This document shows positions 43,401-51,946 of a DNA stretch of 64,000 nt, in pieces; positions within the stretch are counted from its first letter, which is position 1, and each line of letters starts with the position of its first letter. Under the pieces are notes generated by a model that searched no databases, had not been told where the DNA came from, and worked only from the letters and a program-made list of their open reading frames with translations. A program made the position numbers and the translations under genes. Origin of the DNA: DASUPK01 sp963724665 (GTDB lineage Bacteria; Actinomycetota; Thermoleophilia; Solirubrobacterales; 70-9); the NCBI GenBank assembly GCA_963724665.1, contig CAVRVH010000005.1, positions 18,771 through 82,770 of the forward strand. The letters run 5' to 3'.

Positions 43401-44078
43401 ATGTGCGGGCGGTACACGCTCACCGATCCGGATCCGCGTTTGCTGCGGTTTCGGTTCGGACTGACCGAGGAGGCCAAGATCGACCAGGCGCCTCGATACA
43501 ACGTCGCGCCCACCGATCCGGTGCTGGCGGTCAGGCTCAATGCGGATGGTGAGCGCGAGCCCGGCGTGCTGCGCTGGGGGCTGATTCCGAACTTCGCCAA
43601 TCCAGATTCATTCGACCGTCTCCTGATCAACGCCCGGGCCGAGACGGTGGCCGAGGCCTCCGTCTTCCGCGACGCCTTCAAGGCACATCGCTGCCTGATC
43701 GTCGCCGATGGGTTCTACGAGTGGAGGGCCGAGGAGACGGGCAAGAAGCCGGTCTGGATCACGCGGCCGTCCAAGGAGCCGTTCGCCTTCGCGGGGCTCT
43801 GGGCCGAGGCGCGCCGCTCAGACGGTTCCTCGGTGCATTCGTGCACGATCGTCACCTGCGAACCCGGAGAGGTGGTCGCGCCGATCCATGACCGGATGCC
43901 GGTGATCCTCGCCCAAGATGACGAGGCGGCCTGGCTCGATCCGGAGAGCGGGGAGGACGAACTTCAGGCGCTGCTTGCCCCGACTGACGATTTGACCGTC
44001 ACGGAGGTCTCGGACGCCGTCAACGACGTCCGCCAAGACGGGCCGGCGCTGATCGAGCCGCCGCTCAGGCTTTTTTAG
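43401..44078 (+). CDS. SRAP (HMCES/YedK) DNA-protein crosslink peptidase
   Basis: A 225-residue protein starting with MCGRYTL. The Cys at position 2 becomes the catalytic N-terminus after Met removal and links to abasic sites. Other SRAP elements are RYNVAPTDPV, GVLRWGLIPNF, NARAETVAEASVF, CLIVADGFYEW and a final IHDRMPVIL. It protects single-stranded DNA with abasic sites. The start at MCGRYTL is forced by the required N-terminal Cys; a longer upstream frame would hide it. Confidence 0.92.
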   Translation: MCGRYTLTDPDPRLLRFRFGLTEEAKIDQAPRYNVAPTDPVLAVRLNADGEREPGVLRWGLIPNFANPDSFDRLLINARAETVAEASVFRDAFKAHRCLIVADGFYEWRAEETGKKPVWITRPSKEPFAFAGLWAEARRSDGSSVHSCTIVTCEPGEVVAPIHDRMPVILAQDDEAAWLDPESGEDELQALLAPTDDLTVTEVSDAVNDVRQDGPALIEPPLRLF

Positions 44079-44706
44079 GCCTGCGGGTCGCCGCGGTTCG
44101 GCGGGAGGCCGCCCGGCTCTTGCTCGTGCCGGTTGTCTTGCGGCCTGTGGCGCGGCTCCCGGACGTGCTCCGCTTCGAGGCGGTGCGGCCGGAGCCCCCC
44201 TTATCGGGCTTATCGGCCGGAGGAACGACCGGCGGCAGCTCGTCGCCGATAGGTCGCTCCTCCTCCACATGCCACTCCTGGTTGAAGGCGACCATCGCGA
44301 CCGCGATCAGGACCACCTGCACCGGCACCAGCACGAGGCAGAGCAATCCCAGCAGGTCATCTGGAAGGGCCGGGCCGCTGAGACCGGGCTTGGCCCGGTC
44401 GAACCAGGCTGGCGCGGCGATCCCGGCGAAGATGGCGAGGATGATCGCCAGCGCCGAGATCACCGGGAGCGACCCTCGATTCCAGCGGGCCACGAGGAAC
44501 GCGAAGAGCACGTAGAGCGCGACGTAGAGGAGAGCGAAGATCTTTCCACCCTCCAGCCGCGTCCATCCACCGACGGTTATCACCAGCGCGAGTCCGGCTG
44601 AGAGGAGCAGCAAGAACACGACCAGGACCCGAGCGCTGTTCGCCTCGGGTTTCTCCCTGTTCGGTCGCCAGAGCTCGTATCCGGGACGGATCGACCCCGC
44701 TTCCAT
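44065..44706 (-). CDS. Four-helix membrane protein with basic tail
   Basis: A 213-residue protein started at the ATG at 44706. Four hydrophobic helices fall within residues 25-145 (VLVVFLLLLSAGLALVI, then FALLYVALYVLFAFLV and a third and fourth pair). The C-terminal 55 residues are Lys/Arg/Ser/Thr-rich and likely cytosolic. Its end overlaps the SRAP gene on the other strand. Function unknown. Confidence 0.65.
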   Translation of the reverse strand: MEAGSIRPGYELWRPNREKPEANSARVLVVFLLLLSAGLALVITVGGWTRLEGGKIFALLYVALYVLFAFLVARWNRGSLPVISALAIILAIFAGIAAPAWFDRAKPGLSGPALPDDLLGLLCLVLVPVQVVLIAVAMVAFNQEWHVEEERPIGDELPPVVPPADKPDKGGSGRTASKRSTSGSRATGRKTTGTSKSRAASRRTAATRRPKKA

Positions 44707-44766
44707 GGCGAGCAAGTCTATGGACTCGGCTGGATGCGCGCTACACCCAAAGCTGTGAAAGGGCTA

Positions 44767-44850
44767 TGCGGGCGGAGGGACTCGAACCCCCACGCTCTCT
44801 CGAGCACTGGCACCTAAAGCCAGCGTGTCTTCCAATTCCACCACGCCCGC
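44767..44850 (-). tRNA. tRNA-Leu (TAG)
   Basis: An 84-base class II tRNA on the minus strand. The acceptor GCGGGCG pairs with CGCCCGC; the anticodon stem CTGGC/GCCAG encloses TTTAGGT, giving anticodon TAG (reads CUA and, with wobble, CUN). A long variable arm is present. The T arm is GGGGGTTCGAGTCCCCC. Confidence 0.94.
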
Positions 44851-45006
44851 AGGGCACCGATTCTAGTTTCGGAGTGTTGGCTAGTACGGATGCGCGACGC
44901 GGAGCGCCTTGGAAGAATGCGCCTTCCTTCCCGCAGGGTGTGTCGACTCGAGGAGGTCTGGATGACCTGGACAACTTCAGCTGCCAATCCCCGGCCCTGT
45001 CCGTAG

Positions 45007-45444
45007 ATGGCCGCGTTGTTCCTACCTGCGGTACAAGGCTATGGGGGACCTGCGACCCAGGACAGGCCGATCTCGGTGTACCTGGTCGACGACATCCCTG
45101 AGCTGCGCGAGCTGGTCAGGTACGGCATGGAGGAGGATCCCGGCTTCGAGGTCGTGGGGGAGGCGGGCGACGGAAAGAGCGCGATCGAGGGGATTGCGAA
45201 GACGCGACCCGCTGCCGTTCTGCTCGACCTCTCGATGCCGGACATGGACGGGCTCCAGGCGATCCCGCAGATTCGCGAAGGCGACCCCGACGTCGCAATC
45301 ATCGTGCTCTCTGGATTCTCCGCTGACCGCATGAGCAGCCACGTGCTCGAGCGGGGCGCCGACGGCTACATCGAGAAGGGCACGCCGATCCAGGAGCTCC
45401 GGGACGCGACCCGGATGGCTGTAGCCAAGCGCCGCAAGGAGTAG
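45007..45444 (+). CDS. Single-domain response regulator
   Basis: A 145-residue receiver-domain protein without an output domain. The acidic pocket is in VYLVDDIPE, the phosphorylation Asp is in VLLDLSMPDMDG, the conserved Thr/Ser is in VLSGF, and the late Lys is in YIEKGTP. It lies between two tRNA genes with no kinase nearby, so its partner cannot be named. The first 20 residues before VYLVDD may be over-extended. Confidence 0.78.
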   Translation: MAALFLPAVQGYGGPATQDRPISVYLVDDIPELRELVRYGMEEDPGFEVVGEAGDGKSAIEGIAKTRPAAVLLDLSMPDMDGLQAIPQIREGDPDVAIIVLSGFSADRMSSHVLERGADGYIEKGTPIQELRDATRMAVAKRRKE

Positions 45445-45459
45445 CGCGCTGCCGAAGAG

Positions 45460-45533
45460 CGGGGCACCCAGGACTCGAACCTGGAATCGCCGACTTTGGA
45501 GGCCGGTGCCTTAGCCAATTTGGCCAGTGCCCC
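45460..45533 (-). tRNA. tRNA-Trp (CCA)
   Basis: A 74-base tRNA on the minus strand. Acceptor GGGGCAC pairs with GTGCCCC; the anticodon arm CCGGC-CTCCAAA-GTCGG gives anticodon CCA (reads UGG), and the T arm is CCAGGTTCGAGTCCTGG. The discriminator base is G, as expected for bacterial tRNA-Trp. Confidence 0.93.
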
Positions 45534-45569
45534 TACGCGGGAGAATCGTAACCCGCCGACCTCGGATCG

Positions 45570-47273
45570 CTACGGCTTGGTCGCGGGCTTCTTCCCGGCC
45601 GGCGGCTCGGTTCCCTGCCCCTTCTTCTTTTTCCCCTTCGGCCTGAGCGCGCTCTTCGGCAGCGGCAGTGGATCTGGGCCGAGCTCGACGCGGCAGGGGG
45701 GGCCCGCGCAGCTCGAGAGCGGAACCAGCTGGTCGTACAGCCACTTGCGCACGTAGCGGTAGCGGGGATCGGCGGCGAGCGAATGGAGCTGGGCCGGGTC
45801 CCGCTTCATGTCGTAGAGCTCGGTCTGGCCGTTTGCGTAGACCGTGTACTCGTACCGGTCGGTTCGTATCGAGCGGTAGGCCGGAGCCCTGTCCGTGTTC
45901 GTCGCGGACTTGATCGCGTCCGGCTCCTGCTCGAGGTTGTTGACTCCGCGCTTGCCCGCCACCCCGACCCTGGCCTCGCGCGCCCGCGCGCTGCTCGACT
46001 GGGCCGACTCGGCGCCGGTGCCGCCAGGGCCGGTGTCGCCCTCCAACAGGACCGGGCGGGTCGAGCGGAGCGAGGGCTGCTGGGCGAAGGGGAGGAATGA
46101 GCGCCCGTCGAGCGAGTTGTCCTGCGAGCCGGAGGCGATCTGCAGGATCGTCTGGGGGATGTCGCCGTTCCAGACGAGCTCGTCGCTCGTGCCGCCGGCT
46201 GGGATGCCCGGGCCGCGGATGATCAGGGGAACGCGGGATGCCGGGTCATAGGGCAGGTACTTGCCGGTCGCGATCCGGTGCTCACCCCGGAAGAAGCCGT
46301 TGTCCGAGCTGAAGATGATGTAGGTGTCGTCGAGGATCCCCTTGTCCTGCAGCGACTGGACCAGCTCACCGACCGCCTGATCGACGGAGATCAGCTGTTC
46401 CTCCTGGCGCCGCCGCTCGTTGTCGATCAGCAGCGCCTGCTTCTTGCTGATCCTCTTCCGGGCTTGCTTTTGGAACCACTTGGGCTTGTCCTTGATGTCC
46501 TTCTCGTTGAAGCCCGGCAGCTTCGGCAGCGGAGTCCCAGAGAGCCGATCGAGGTCCCTCGGCGCGGGGTCAAAGGGCCCGTGCGGCGAGTTGAACCAGA
46601 GGTTCAGCCAGAACGGCTGGTTCGCGACGCCCTTGTCGTCGATGAAGTTGACCGCCCGGTCGGTGAAGACGTCGGTCTGGTAGTCGTCCGGCTGGTCGCC
46701 GTAGAAGGTGATGTGCGGCGTGGCGCTGGGACCGGTCTTCTCGATCAGGTTGTAGTTGTAGTAGAGGGCGTCCTCGGAGACCTTCCCGTACCACTCGTCC
46801 CACCCTTGGGGCACCGGCAGGGTCCCGTCCTGGGTCCCGTACCCGTTCATGTACTTGCCGATGTGGACGTTGTAGTAGCCGTCGTCCTGAAGCCAGACGG
46901 GCAGGTCGTTCGACTCGTGCGAGCGGAACTTGAGCCAGGACCCGTTCGGCGGGAAGTTGCCCCGGACGCCGTGGTTGTGCATGTACTGCCCGCTCATCAT
47001 CGTCGCGCGGGACGGACAGCAGAGCGGGAAGGAGACGTAGGCCTCGTTGAAGCTCGTCCCCTGGGCCGCGAGCAGCGCCTGCACGTTCGGCATCGCGGAG
47101 AGCTCGCTGGTCGTCATGTCGTCGGTGAGGATGAAGACGACGTTCTTCTGCGAAGGAGCGCCCTGGGCCTCACGCGCGAGCAGCGCACCGCCGGCGATCA
47201 CGAGCAGCGCGACCGCCGCGGCGAGCATGGCCCGCGCGCGGGTAACCGTCGTTCTTGGCCTGGGGAGCGGCAT
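45570..47273 (-). CDS. Secreted sulfatase, second copy
   Basis: A 567-residue type I sulfatase related to the one at 33179-34690. Signal peptide: AMLAAAVALLVIAGGALL. Formylglycine motif FPLCCPSRATMMSGQ, start VVFILTDDMTT, and FSSDNGFFRGEHR. The C-terminal part has a linker rich in Ser/Ala/Arg and a Lys/Pro-rich tail (KKKKGQGTEPPAGKKPATKP). It probably acts on a sulfated polymer outside the cell. The fGly-generating enzyme is not in the window. Confidence 0.87.
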   Translation of the reverse strand: MPLPRPRTTVTRARAMLAAAVALLVIAGGALLAREAQGAPSQKNVVFILTDDMTTSELSAMPNVQALLAAQGTSFNEAYVSFPLCCPSRATMMSGQYMHNHGVRGNFPPNGSWLKFRSHESNDLPVWLQDDGYYNVHIGKYMNGYGTQDGTLPVPQGWDEWYGKVSEDALYYNYNLIEKTGPSATPHITFYGDQPDDYQTDVFTDRAVNFIDDKGVANQPFWLNLWFNSPHGPFDPAPRDLDRLSGTPLPKLPGFNEKDIKDKPKWFQKQARKRISKKQALLIDNERRRQEEQLISVDQAVGELVQSLQDKGILDDTYIIFSSDNGFFRGEHRIATGKYLPYDPASRVPLIIRGPGIPAGGTSDELVWNGDIPQTILQIASGSQDNSLDGRSFLPFAQQPSLRSTRPVLLEGDTGPGGTGAESAQSSSARAREARVGVAGKRGVNNLEQEPDAIKSATNTDRAPAYRSIRTDRYEYTVYANGQTELYDMKRDPAQLHSLAADPRYRYVRKWLYDQLVPLSSCAGPPCRVELGPDPLPLPKSALRPKGKKKKGQGTEPPAGKKPATKP

Positions 47274-47394
47274 GAGTCGGAGGTGCAGCGGGCGACCCTG
47301 CCTCTAGAACCGTCCCGCGCCCGCTGAGTTTCGCAAAGACCGCGGCGTGTGCCCTCCGGGATCCTCGACGGGCGAACCTATAATCGGCGCTCGC

Positions 47395-47466
47395 GCGGGC
47401 GAGGTGTTAACGGTTGCACGTGAGCCTTCCAAGCTCGAGGAGCGGGTTCGAGTCCCGTCGCCCGCT
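47395..47466 (+). tRNA. tRNA-Gly (TCC)
   Basis: A 72-base tRNA. Acceptor GCGGGCG pairs with CGCCCGC; the anticodon arm TGAGC-CTTCCAA-GCTCG gives anticodon TCC (reads GGA). The T arm GCGGGTTCGAGTCCCGT and a U discriminator fit tRNA-Gly. Confidence 0.93.
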
Positions 47467-47489
47467 TCCCTCTAGGATTCAGCCGTCAC

Positions 47490-47563
47490 CGGGGCGTGGC
47501 GCAGTCTGGTAGCGCATTCGGCTGGGGGCCGAAAGGTCGCTGGTTCAAATCCAGTCGCCCCGA
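47490..47563 (+). tRNA. tRNA-Pro (GGG)
   Basis: A 74-base tRNA. Acceptor CGGGGCG pairs with CGCCCCG; the anticodon arm TTCGG-CTGGGGG-CCGAA gives anticodon GGG (reads CCC). T arm CTGGTTCAAATCCAG. Its last 46-47 bases recur, with one change each, at 50636-50682 and 53741-53786, marking it as an integration target. A strong terminator follows at 47570. Confidence 0.95.
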
Positions 47564-47564
47564 T
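47518..47564 (+). repeat. tRNA-Pro 3' half, attachment core copy 1 (intact tRNA end)
   Basis: The 3' part of tRNA-Pro from the anticodon stem to the first base after the gene. It is the reference for the two later copies. In the usual scheme for tRNA-targeting integrases this is the reconstituted attL core at the tRNA end. Confidence 0.7.
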
Positions 47565-47569
47565 TCCTC

Positions 47570-47595
47570 AAAACCGCCGCATTAGCGGCGGTTTT
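47570..47595 (+). terminator. Rho-independent terminator after tRNA-Pro
   Basis: An 11-base perfect stem AAAACCGCCGC/GCGGCGGTTTT around an ATTA loop, ending in a run of T on the plus strand. It begins seven bases past tRNA-Pro and should end tRNA transcription. Being rich in T on one side and A on the other, it could work in both directions. Confidence 0.88.
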
Positions 47596-47691
47596 GTCGT
47601 CTCGGGTCAAAGCACCCTGAACGCCGGCGGGGTCCAAACGGGGTCCAAGTTTTTCGGAAGCTGCAGCATCGGAGGGTTCAAGCCCATCCTT

Positions 47692-47772
47692 CACCTCGTG
47701 CTCTGCGTCGATCAGCTGGGGGACGAGCCGGGTTCCAATCGCCCCGCTGGATTCCGCAACGAAGACTCGCAT
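47692..47772 (-). pseudogene. N-terminal fragment of a NAD-dependent epimerase
   Basis: 27 codons starting MRVFVAESSGAIGTRLVPQL match the Rossmann start of NAD-dependent epimerases, including the related gene at 48626. After the residues DAEHEV the similarity stops and the frame runs toward the tRNA. It is a truncated remnant. Confidence 0.6.
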
Positions 47773-47848
47773 GACATCCCTTTCAGTCACATCGATTCGA
47801 TTTCAGGGGTCTCGTGCTATGACCCAACGCGACGGAGGAACGTGACCG

Positions 47849-48510
47849 ATGGATGAGCGAGATTGGCTGGCGGAGCGATTCGAGGAGCACCGAGGCCGCC
47901 TGCGCGCGGTGGCCTACCGGATGCTCGGCTCGCTAAGCGAGGCCGACGACGCCGTCCAGGAGGCCTGGCTGCGGCTCAGTCGCTCGGATGCGGACGAGAT
48001 CGAGAACCTTCGCGCCTGGCTGACGACGGTGGTTGAGACGGGTGTCGCTCGAACATGCTGCGCTCACGCGGCTCGCGACGCGAGCAGCCGCTCGACGTGC
48101 ACGTGCCCGAGCCGATCGTCGACCGCGCCGACGGGACCGATCCCGAGCACGAGGCGCTGGTGGCCGACTCCGTCGGTCTCGCACTGCTGGTGGTGCTCGA
48201 GACGCTGAGCCCCGCCGAGCGGCTCGCGTTCGTGCTCCACGACATCTTCGCCGTGCCCTTCGACCAGATTGCGCCGATCGTCGACCGCTCCCCCGAGGCG
48301 GCCCGCCAGCTGGCGAGCCGTGCCCGCCGCCGCGTCCAGGGCGAGAACCCCGCCCCCGACGCCGACCTCGATACTCAGCGTGAGGTCGTCGAGGCCTTCC
48401 TCGCGGCCGCGCGCGAGGGGGACTTCGAACTGTCGGCGGATGTGGTGCTCGAGACCGGAGACTTGTCTTCGACCGGAGCGACTTCGACGAGACTCTGCCC
48501 TCGACGATAG
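47849..48510 (+). pseudogene. Frameshifted SigJ-like ECF sigma factor
   Basis: The first frame gives region 2 of an ECF sigma factor (FEEHRGRLRAVAYRMLGS, then EADDAVQEAWLRLSR) up to LTTVVET. Region 4 continues in a different frame from 48055 (MLRSRGSRREQPLDVHV, ETLSPAERLAFVLHDIF, VPFDQIAPIVDRSPEAARQ). The junction around 48030-48055 needs a frameshift. The C-terminal SnoaL-like domain of SigJ proteins is cut short after VEAFLAAAREGDFEL. The gene is dead unless sequencing error explains the shift. Confidence 0.8.
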
Positions 48511-48625
48511 GAATGGGACGTCAAGCGGTTGGCCGCCAGCGCCGAGATCGCCGGCCGCGAGGGCGGGCTCCCGCAGATCGCCGGCAGCAGATGGTGACTG
48601 CTTGCGTGCGGGAATATCGGGAGGG

Positions 48626-49578
48626 ATGAGAGTGTTTGTGGCAGGTGCGACGGGAGCGATGGGAAAGCAGTTGGTGCCGCGTCTGGTTGCCGCAGGTCAT
48701 GAGGTTCATGGCATGACGCGTAGTGAGTCAAAGCAGGGGATGCTCTCCGAGCTGGGCGCTGTGCCGGTGGTCGCGGACGCGCTTGATCAGGATCAGGTCG
48801 GGGAGGCCGTGGGCAAGGCCAGGCCGGACGTGATCGTCCATCAGCTGACCGCGACCTGGCAGGCGGTGGACATGCGTTACATCGGAACGCGATGCCGCGC
48901 CGACCAACCGCCTGCGGACTGAGGGCACCGACTACCTGCTCACCGCCGGGCAGGCGGTGGGGGTGCGACGGTTTGTGGCACAAGGGGTAGCGGCGCTATG
49001 GCGCATATGCGCGTAGCGGTGGGCCAGTGAAGAGCGAGGAGGACCCACTGGATGCTGCGCCCGTGCGGGAGATGCGCGGGACCCTGGCCGCGATCCGACA
49101 TCTCGAGGAGGCGGTCCTTGGGGCGGAGTGGACGGAGGGGATTGTGCTGCGCTACGGCGCGTTCTACGGGCCGGGCACATCGCTGGCGCCGGGCGAGGAG
49201 CAGTTCGAGCTGGTACGCAAGCGCAAGTTCCCGGTGGTCGGCAACGGCGGCGGCGTCTGGTCGTTCATCCACGTCGCCGACGCGGCGGAGGCGACGGTGG
49301 CGGCGGTCGAGCACGGCAGTCGCGGTGTCTACAACGTGGTCGACGATGACCCCGCCCCGGTCGCCGAGTGGTTGCCGGCGTTGGCGCAGACGCTGGGCGC
49401 CAAGAAGCCGATGCGCGTGCCACGGCTCGTCGGGCGGCTGTTCGCCGGGGAGCCCGGCGTGGTGATGATGACCGAGATCCGCGGCGCGTCGAATGCCAAG
49501 GCCAAGCGCGAACTGGCAGTGGCGCCCGGCGCACCCGAGCTGGCGGCAGGGGTTCGCAGCGGTATGATCGATGAGTAA
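48626..49578 (+). pseudogene. Frameshifted NAD-dependent epimerase/dehydratase
   Basis: Three reading frames join into one epimerase. From ATG 48626: MRVFVAGATGAMGKQLVPRL to about 48890. Then in the next frame: RTEGTDYLLTAGQAVGVRRF near 48915-48985. Then from about 49003: AYARSGGPVKSEEDPLDAAP to the end, with VLRYGAFYGPGT and NVVDDDPAPVAEWL. Two frameshifts break it. The order of frames follows a normal epimerase, which argues for one decayed gene rather than chance. Confidence 0.8.
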
Positions 49579-49788
49579 GCAACTGTCTTGACGAGGATCG
49601 GCACTGCCTCTTCGGGACGTACCGAGTTCGTTGACATGGCCCGCAAGGTCGTTACGTTGGGAGCGTCGGCACGCGGGCTTGGGTATTCCCGTTAGTCGGC
49701 CGTCACGGGAAGGGCCGGCTCGGATCGCAGTCGAATGGAGGCGCGGACACGTTGTGGTGATCGCGCGCTTACCTCGACGTGAGCGAGC

Positions 49789-50425
49789 GAGGGTCTCGAC
49801 GAGGCGCTCGCCGGGGTCGAGACCATCATCGATACGGCCACGGGGCCCTCGCCCGACCAGGAGGAGGAGACCGCATTCTTCACCGCTTCGGCACGGAACC
49901 TCCAGCGAGCCGGCGCCGCAGCCGGCGCGAAGCGGATAGTCCTCGTCTCGATCATCGGCATCGACAAGTTCCAGGGCGGGTACAACGCGGCGAAGGTCGC
50001 GCAGGAGCAGACGCTGCTCGAAGGCCCGCTCCCGGTCCGGATCGTTCGCGCGGCCCAGTTCCACGAGTTCTTCGATCAGCTGGTCGGGTGGATGATTCAG
50101 GACGGGGTCGCCTACCTGCCCGAAATGCGAACGCAGCCCGTGGCCGCCCGTGTCGTCGCCGAAACCCTTGCCGATGCGGCCGAGGAGCAGGAGATCCAGA
50201 ACGGCAGGATCACCGAAGTCGCCGGCCCGCAGGAGGAGCGTCTCGCCGATATAGCCGCCGTGCTCTTCGCTAGCCGAGGTGACTCGTTCGAGATCCGCGA
50301 GGGCCGCACAGCCCGGCGACCCGGACGCCACGGCCTATGCGGACGGCGCGGCGCTGCCCAACCCGGGCGCGAAGCTCGCCGGCCCCAGCTACGAAGAGTG
50401 GCTCGCGGCGTTGGCCACGGCCTGA
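49789..50425 (+). pseudogene. Truncated, frameshifted NmrA-like NAD(P)-binding protein
   Basis: The frame from 49789 reads EGLDEALAGVETIIDTATG, then GAKRIVLVSIIGIDKF and LPVRIVRAAQFHEFF, the middle of an NmrA/SDR-type NAD(P)-binding protein. The N-terminal nucleotide motif is missing. After about 50310 the ending continues one frame over (AYADGAALPNPGAKLAGP, then YEEWLAALATA) to a TGA at 50423. Decayed gene in the first tRNA-Pro segment. The 210 bases before it (49579-49788) show no gene. Confidence 0.75.
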
Positions 50426-50635
50426 GTGCTTTTTTGGGAACACGCGCTGCCGGGTCGCGTCGAGTGAACCGCACCGGATTCCCGTCTTCGGCTCCCGACT
50501 GGGTGAACCGCGACTGTCGCCGGCGCGACCTGGCACCGCATTGGTGCCGGATGCATCGTCGTATCTGCTCAGAACGTCCGCGGCGCTGGACAGGAAACGA
50601 CGAACACTCACAAACACTGAGACGCCGATTGCCTG

Positions 50636-50682
50636 TCGGCTGGGGGCCGAAAGGTCGCTGGTTCAAATCGAGTCGCCCCGAT
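50636..50682 (+). repeat. tRNA-Pro 3' half, attachment core copy 2
   Basis: 47 bases that match the 3' part of tRNA-Pro (47518-47564) with one change in the T arm. No acceptor or D arm precedes it, so it cannot be a tRNA. It lies 3118 bases from copy 1. This is the expected right attachment site of an element inserted in the tRNA. Confidence 0.85.
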
Positions 50683-50822
50683 CAACAAACCAGGTCAGCG
50701 GAAGATAGGTCTTGCTCGCCCGCGCGCGCTGCGGTGGTCCGGCCAGCGCGCAGGAATAGTCGGTCGACACCTCGACCGCGGGCTCGCCACGGCGAGACTT
50801 CGAGTCAGGGAGCCGAGTTGAA

Positions 50823-50835
50823 CCAGTCGCCCCGA
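50823..50835 (+). repeat. Short tRNA-Pro tail copy
   Basis: Thirteen bases, CCAGTCGCCCCGA, identical to the end of tRNA-Pro, preceded by GTTGAA in place of the T loop. It may be a decayed extra attachment core. Short enough that chance is possible. Confidence 0.4.
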
Positions 50836-51130
50836 CTAAACCCCAAATTGGGGCCTTCGAGACTGAGGGCAACGTCAGGAGGGGCAGGCAACGTTTCTCC
50901 GCAACAATTTCCGGGATGCCGTGTTTAGAGGACAACATGGCCAGATCAGGAGACCTTGGGGCGACAGGGAACAATTCGCGGAGTCTCGGGCGTCAGGATC
51001 TGGGCTTGGCAATCCGCGACGGAATCGCGTCCGCGCTATCTCGATTGGGCGTAGCCTCTGTCTCGATGCTGGGGACGTTGCAATTCGTGGCTCGGTTCGA
51101 GCGGCGATGACGATGAGACAGGAGGCAACT

Positions 51131-51877
51131 TTGACGAACACGACCACCACCACCACCCATCGCCTTGGCCGGCTGTCGCTGCTCCTCGCCCTCATCGGAC
51201 TAGCCCTTGCGGCGCTGGTCCCGGCGGGGGCCGAGGCGGCGACTTCGGTCTCGGTCAGTATCAGCCCTGACGGCAAGATCACCGCCGTCGGCGACACGAG
51301 CGCCAACCAGTTCACGGTCTCCGACCAGACCGATCCCGCCTGTCCCGGGGGATCGCCCTGCTACGAGGTCAATTCGCTCATCAACCCCGTGATCGCTTCG
51401 GCGCCGTGCGTCCTCTCGGCCCCGAACTCGGGTGTCGCGCTTTGCCCGAGAGCGCCGGTCAACGGGATCGCGATGGTCGGTCGTGAGGGCCCGGACTCGC
51501 TGATCGTCAGCGACTTCGTCTTCGGGCCCCCGATACCGGCGACGCTCGACGGCGGCGGCGGCGACGACACGCTCCAGGGCTCCAACGCCGCCGATTCGCT
51601 GACCGGCGGGATCGATGACGACACCATCATGGGCGGCGGGGGCAACGACCTCCTCAACGGCAACCCCGGTAACGATCGCCTGCTCGGCGCGAAGGGCGCA
51701 GATCGCCTCCTCGGCGGCCCCGGGAAGGACAACCTGATCGGAGGTCTGGGTAACGACGATCTCTTCGGCGCGGCCGGCAACGACGGCCTGGACGGTGCAG
51801 GAGGCCGCGACCTCTGCAACGGAGGTGCGGGACGCGACACTCCGCGCCACTGCGAGAAGCAGCGGAAGATCCCGTAG
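51131..51877 (+). CDS. Secreted RTX-like calcium-binding repeat protein
   Basis: A 248-residue protein. The TTG at 51131 is chosen because AGGAGG lies five bases upstream; ATGs at 51107 and 51113 are in frame. Signal peptide LLLALIGLALAALVPAGAEA. The C-terminal half has about seven nonapeptides such as GGGGDDTLQ, GNPGNDRLL, GGPGKDNLI and GAAGNDGLD, expected to form a calcium-binding beta roll. A Cys-containing end (LCNGGAGRDTPRHC) is shared with the next gene. It lies in the second tRNA-Pro segment. Confidence 0.8.
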   Translation: MTNTTTTTTHRLGRLSLLLALIGLALAALVPAGAEAATSVSVSISPDGKITAVGDTSANQFTVSDQTDPACPGGSPCYEVNSLINPVIASAPCVLSAPNSGVALCPRAPVNGIAMVGREGPDSLIVSDFVFGPPIPATLDGGGGDDTLQGSNAADSLTGGIDDDTIMGGGGNDLLNGNPGNDRLLGAKGADRLLGGPGKDNLIGGLGNDDLFGAAGNDGLDGAGGRDLCNGGAGRDTPRHCEKQRKIP

Positions 51878-51946
51878 CTAGCTCCCGAGCGGGCCGGGTC
51901 CGGAAAGGGCCCGGCCCGGCCGGGTCCGCGAAAGACGTTCGACGGG

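Larger units (their letters stand above)
50426..51130. other. Non-coding stretch between the two integrated segments
   Basis: No convincing gene. It holds a ~100-base block (about 50531-50630) that is clearly similar to 53627-53735, each placed directly before a tRNA-Pro 3' copy; the second core copy at 50636; a 13-base tail copy at 50823; and the leader of the next gene. The paired blocks look like the shared right end of two related elements. Confidence 0.6.

Noticed and set aside
50636..50682. Second tRNA-Pro gene
   Set aside because: Only the 3' half matches; no acceptor 5' strand or D arm precedes it.
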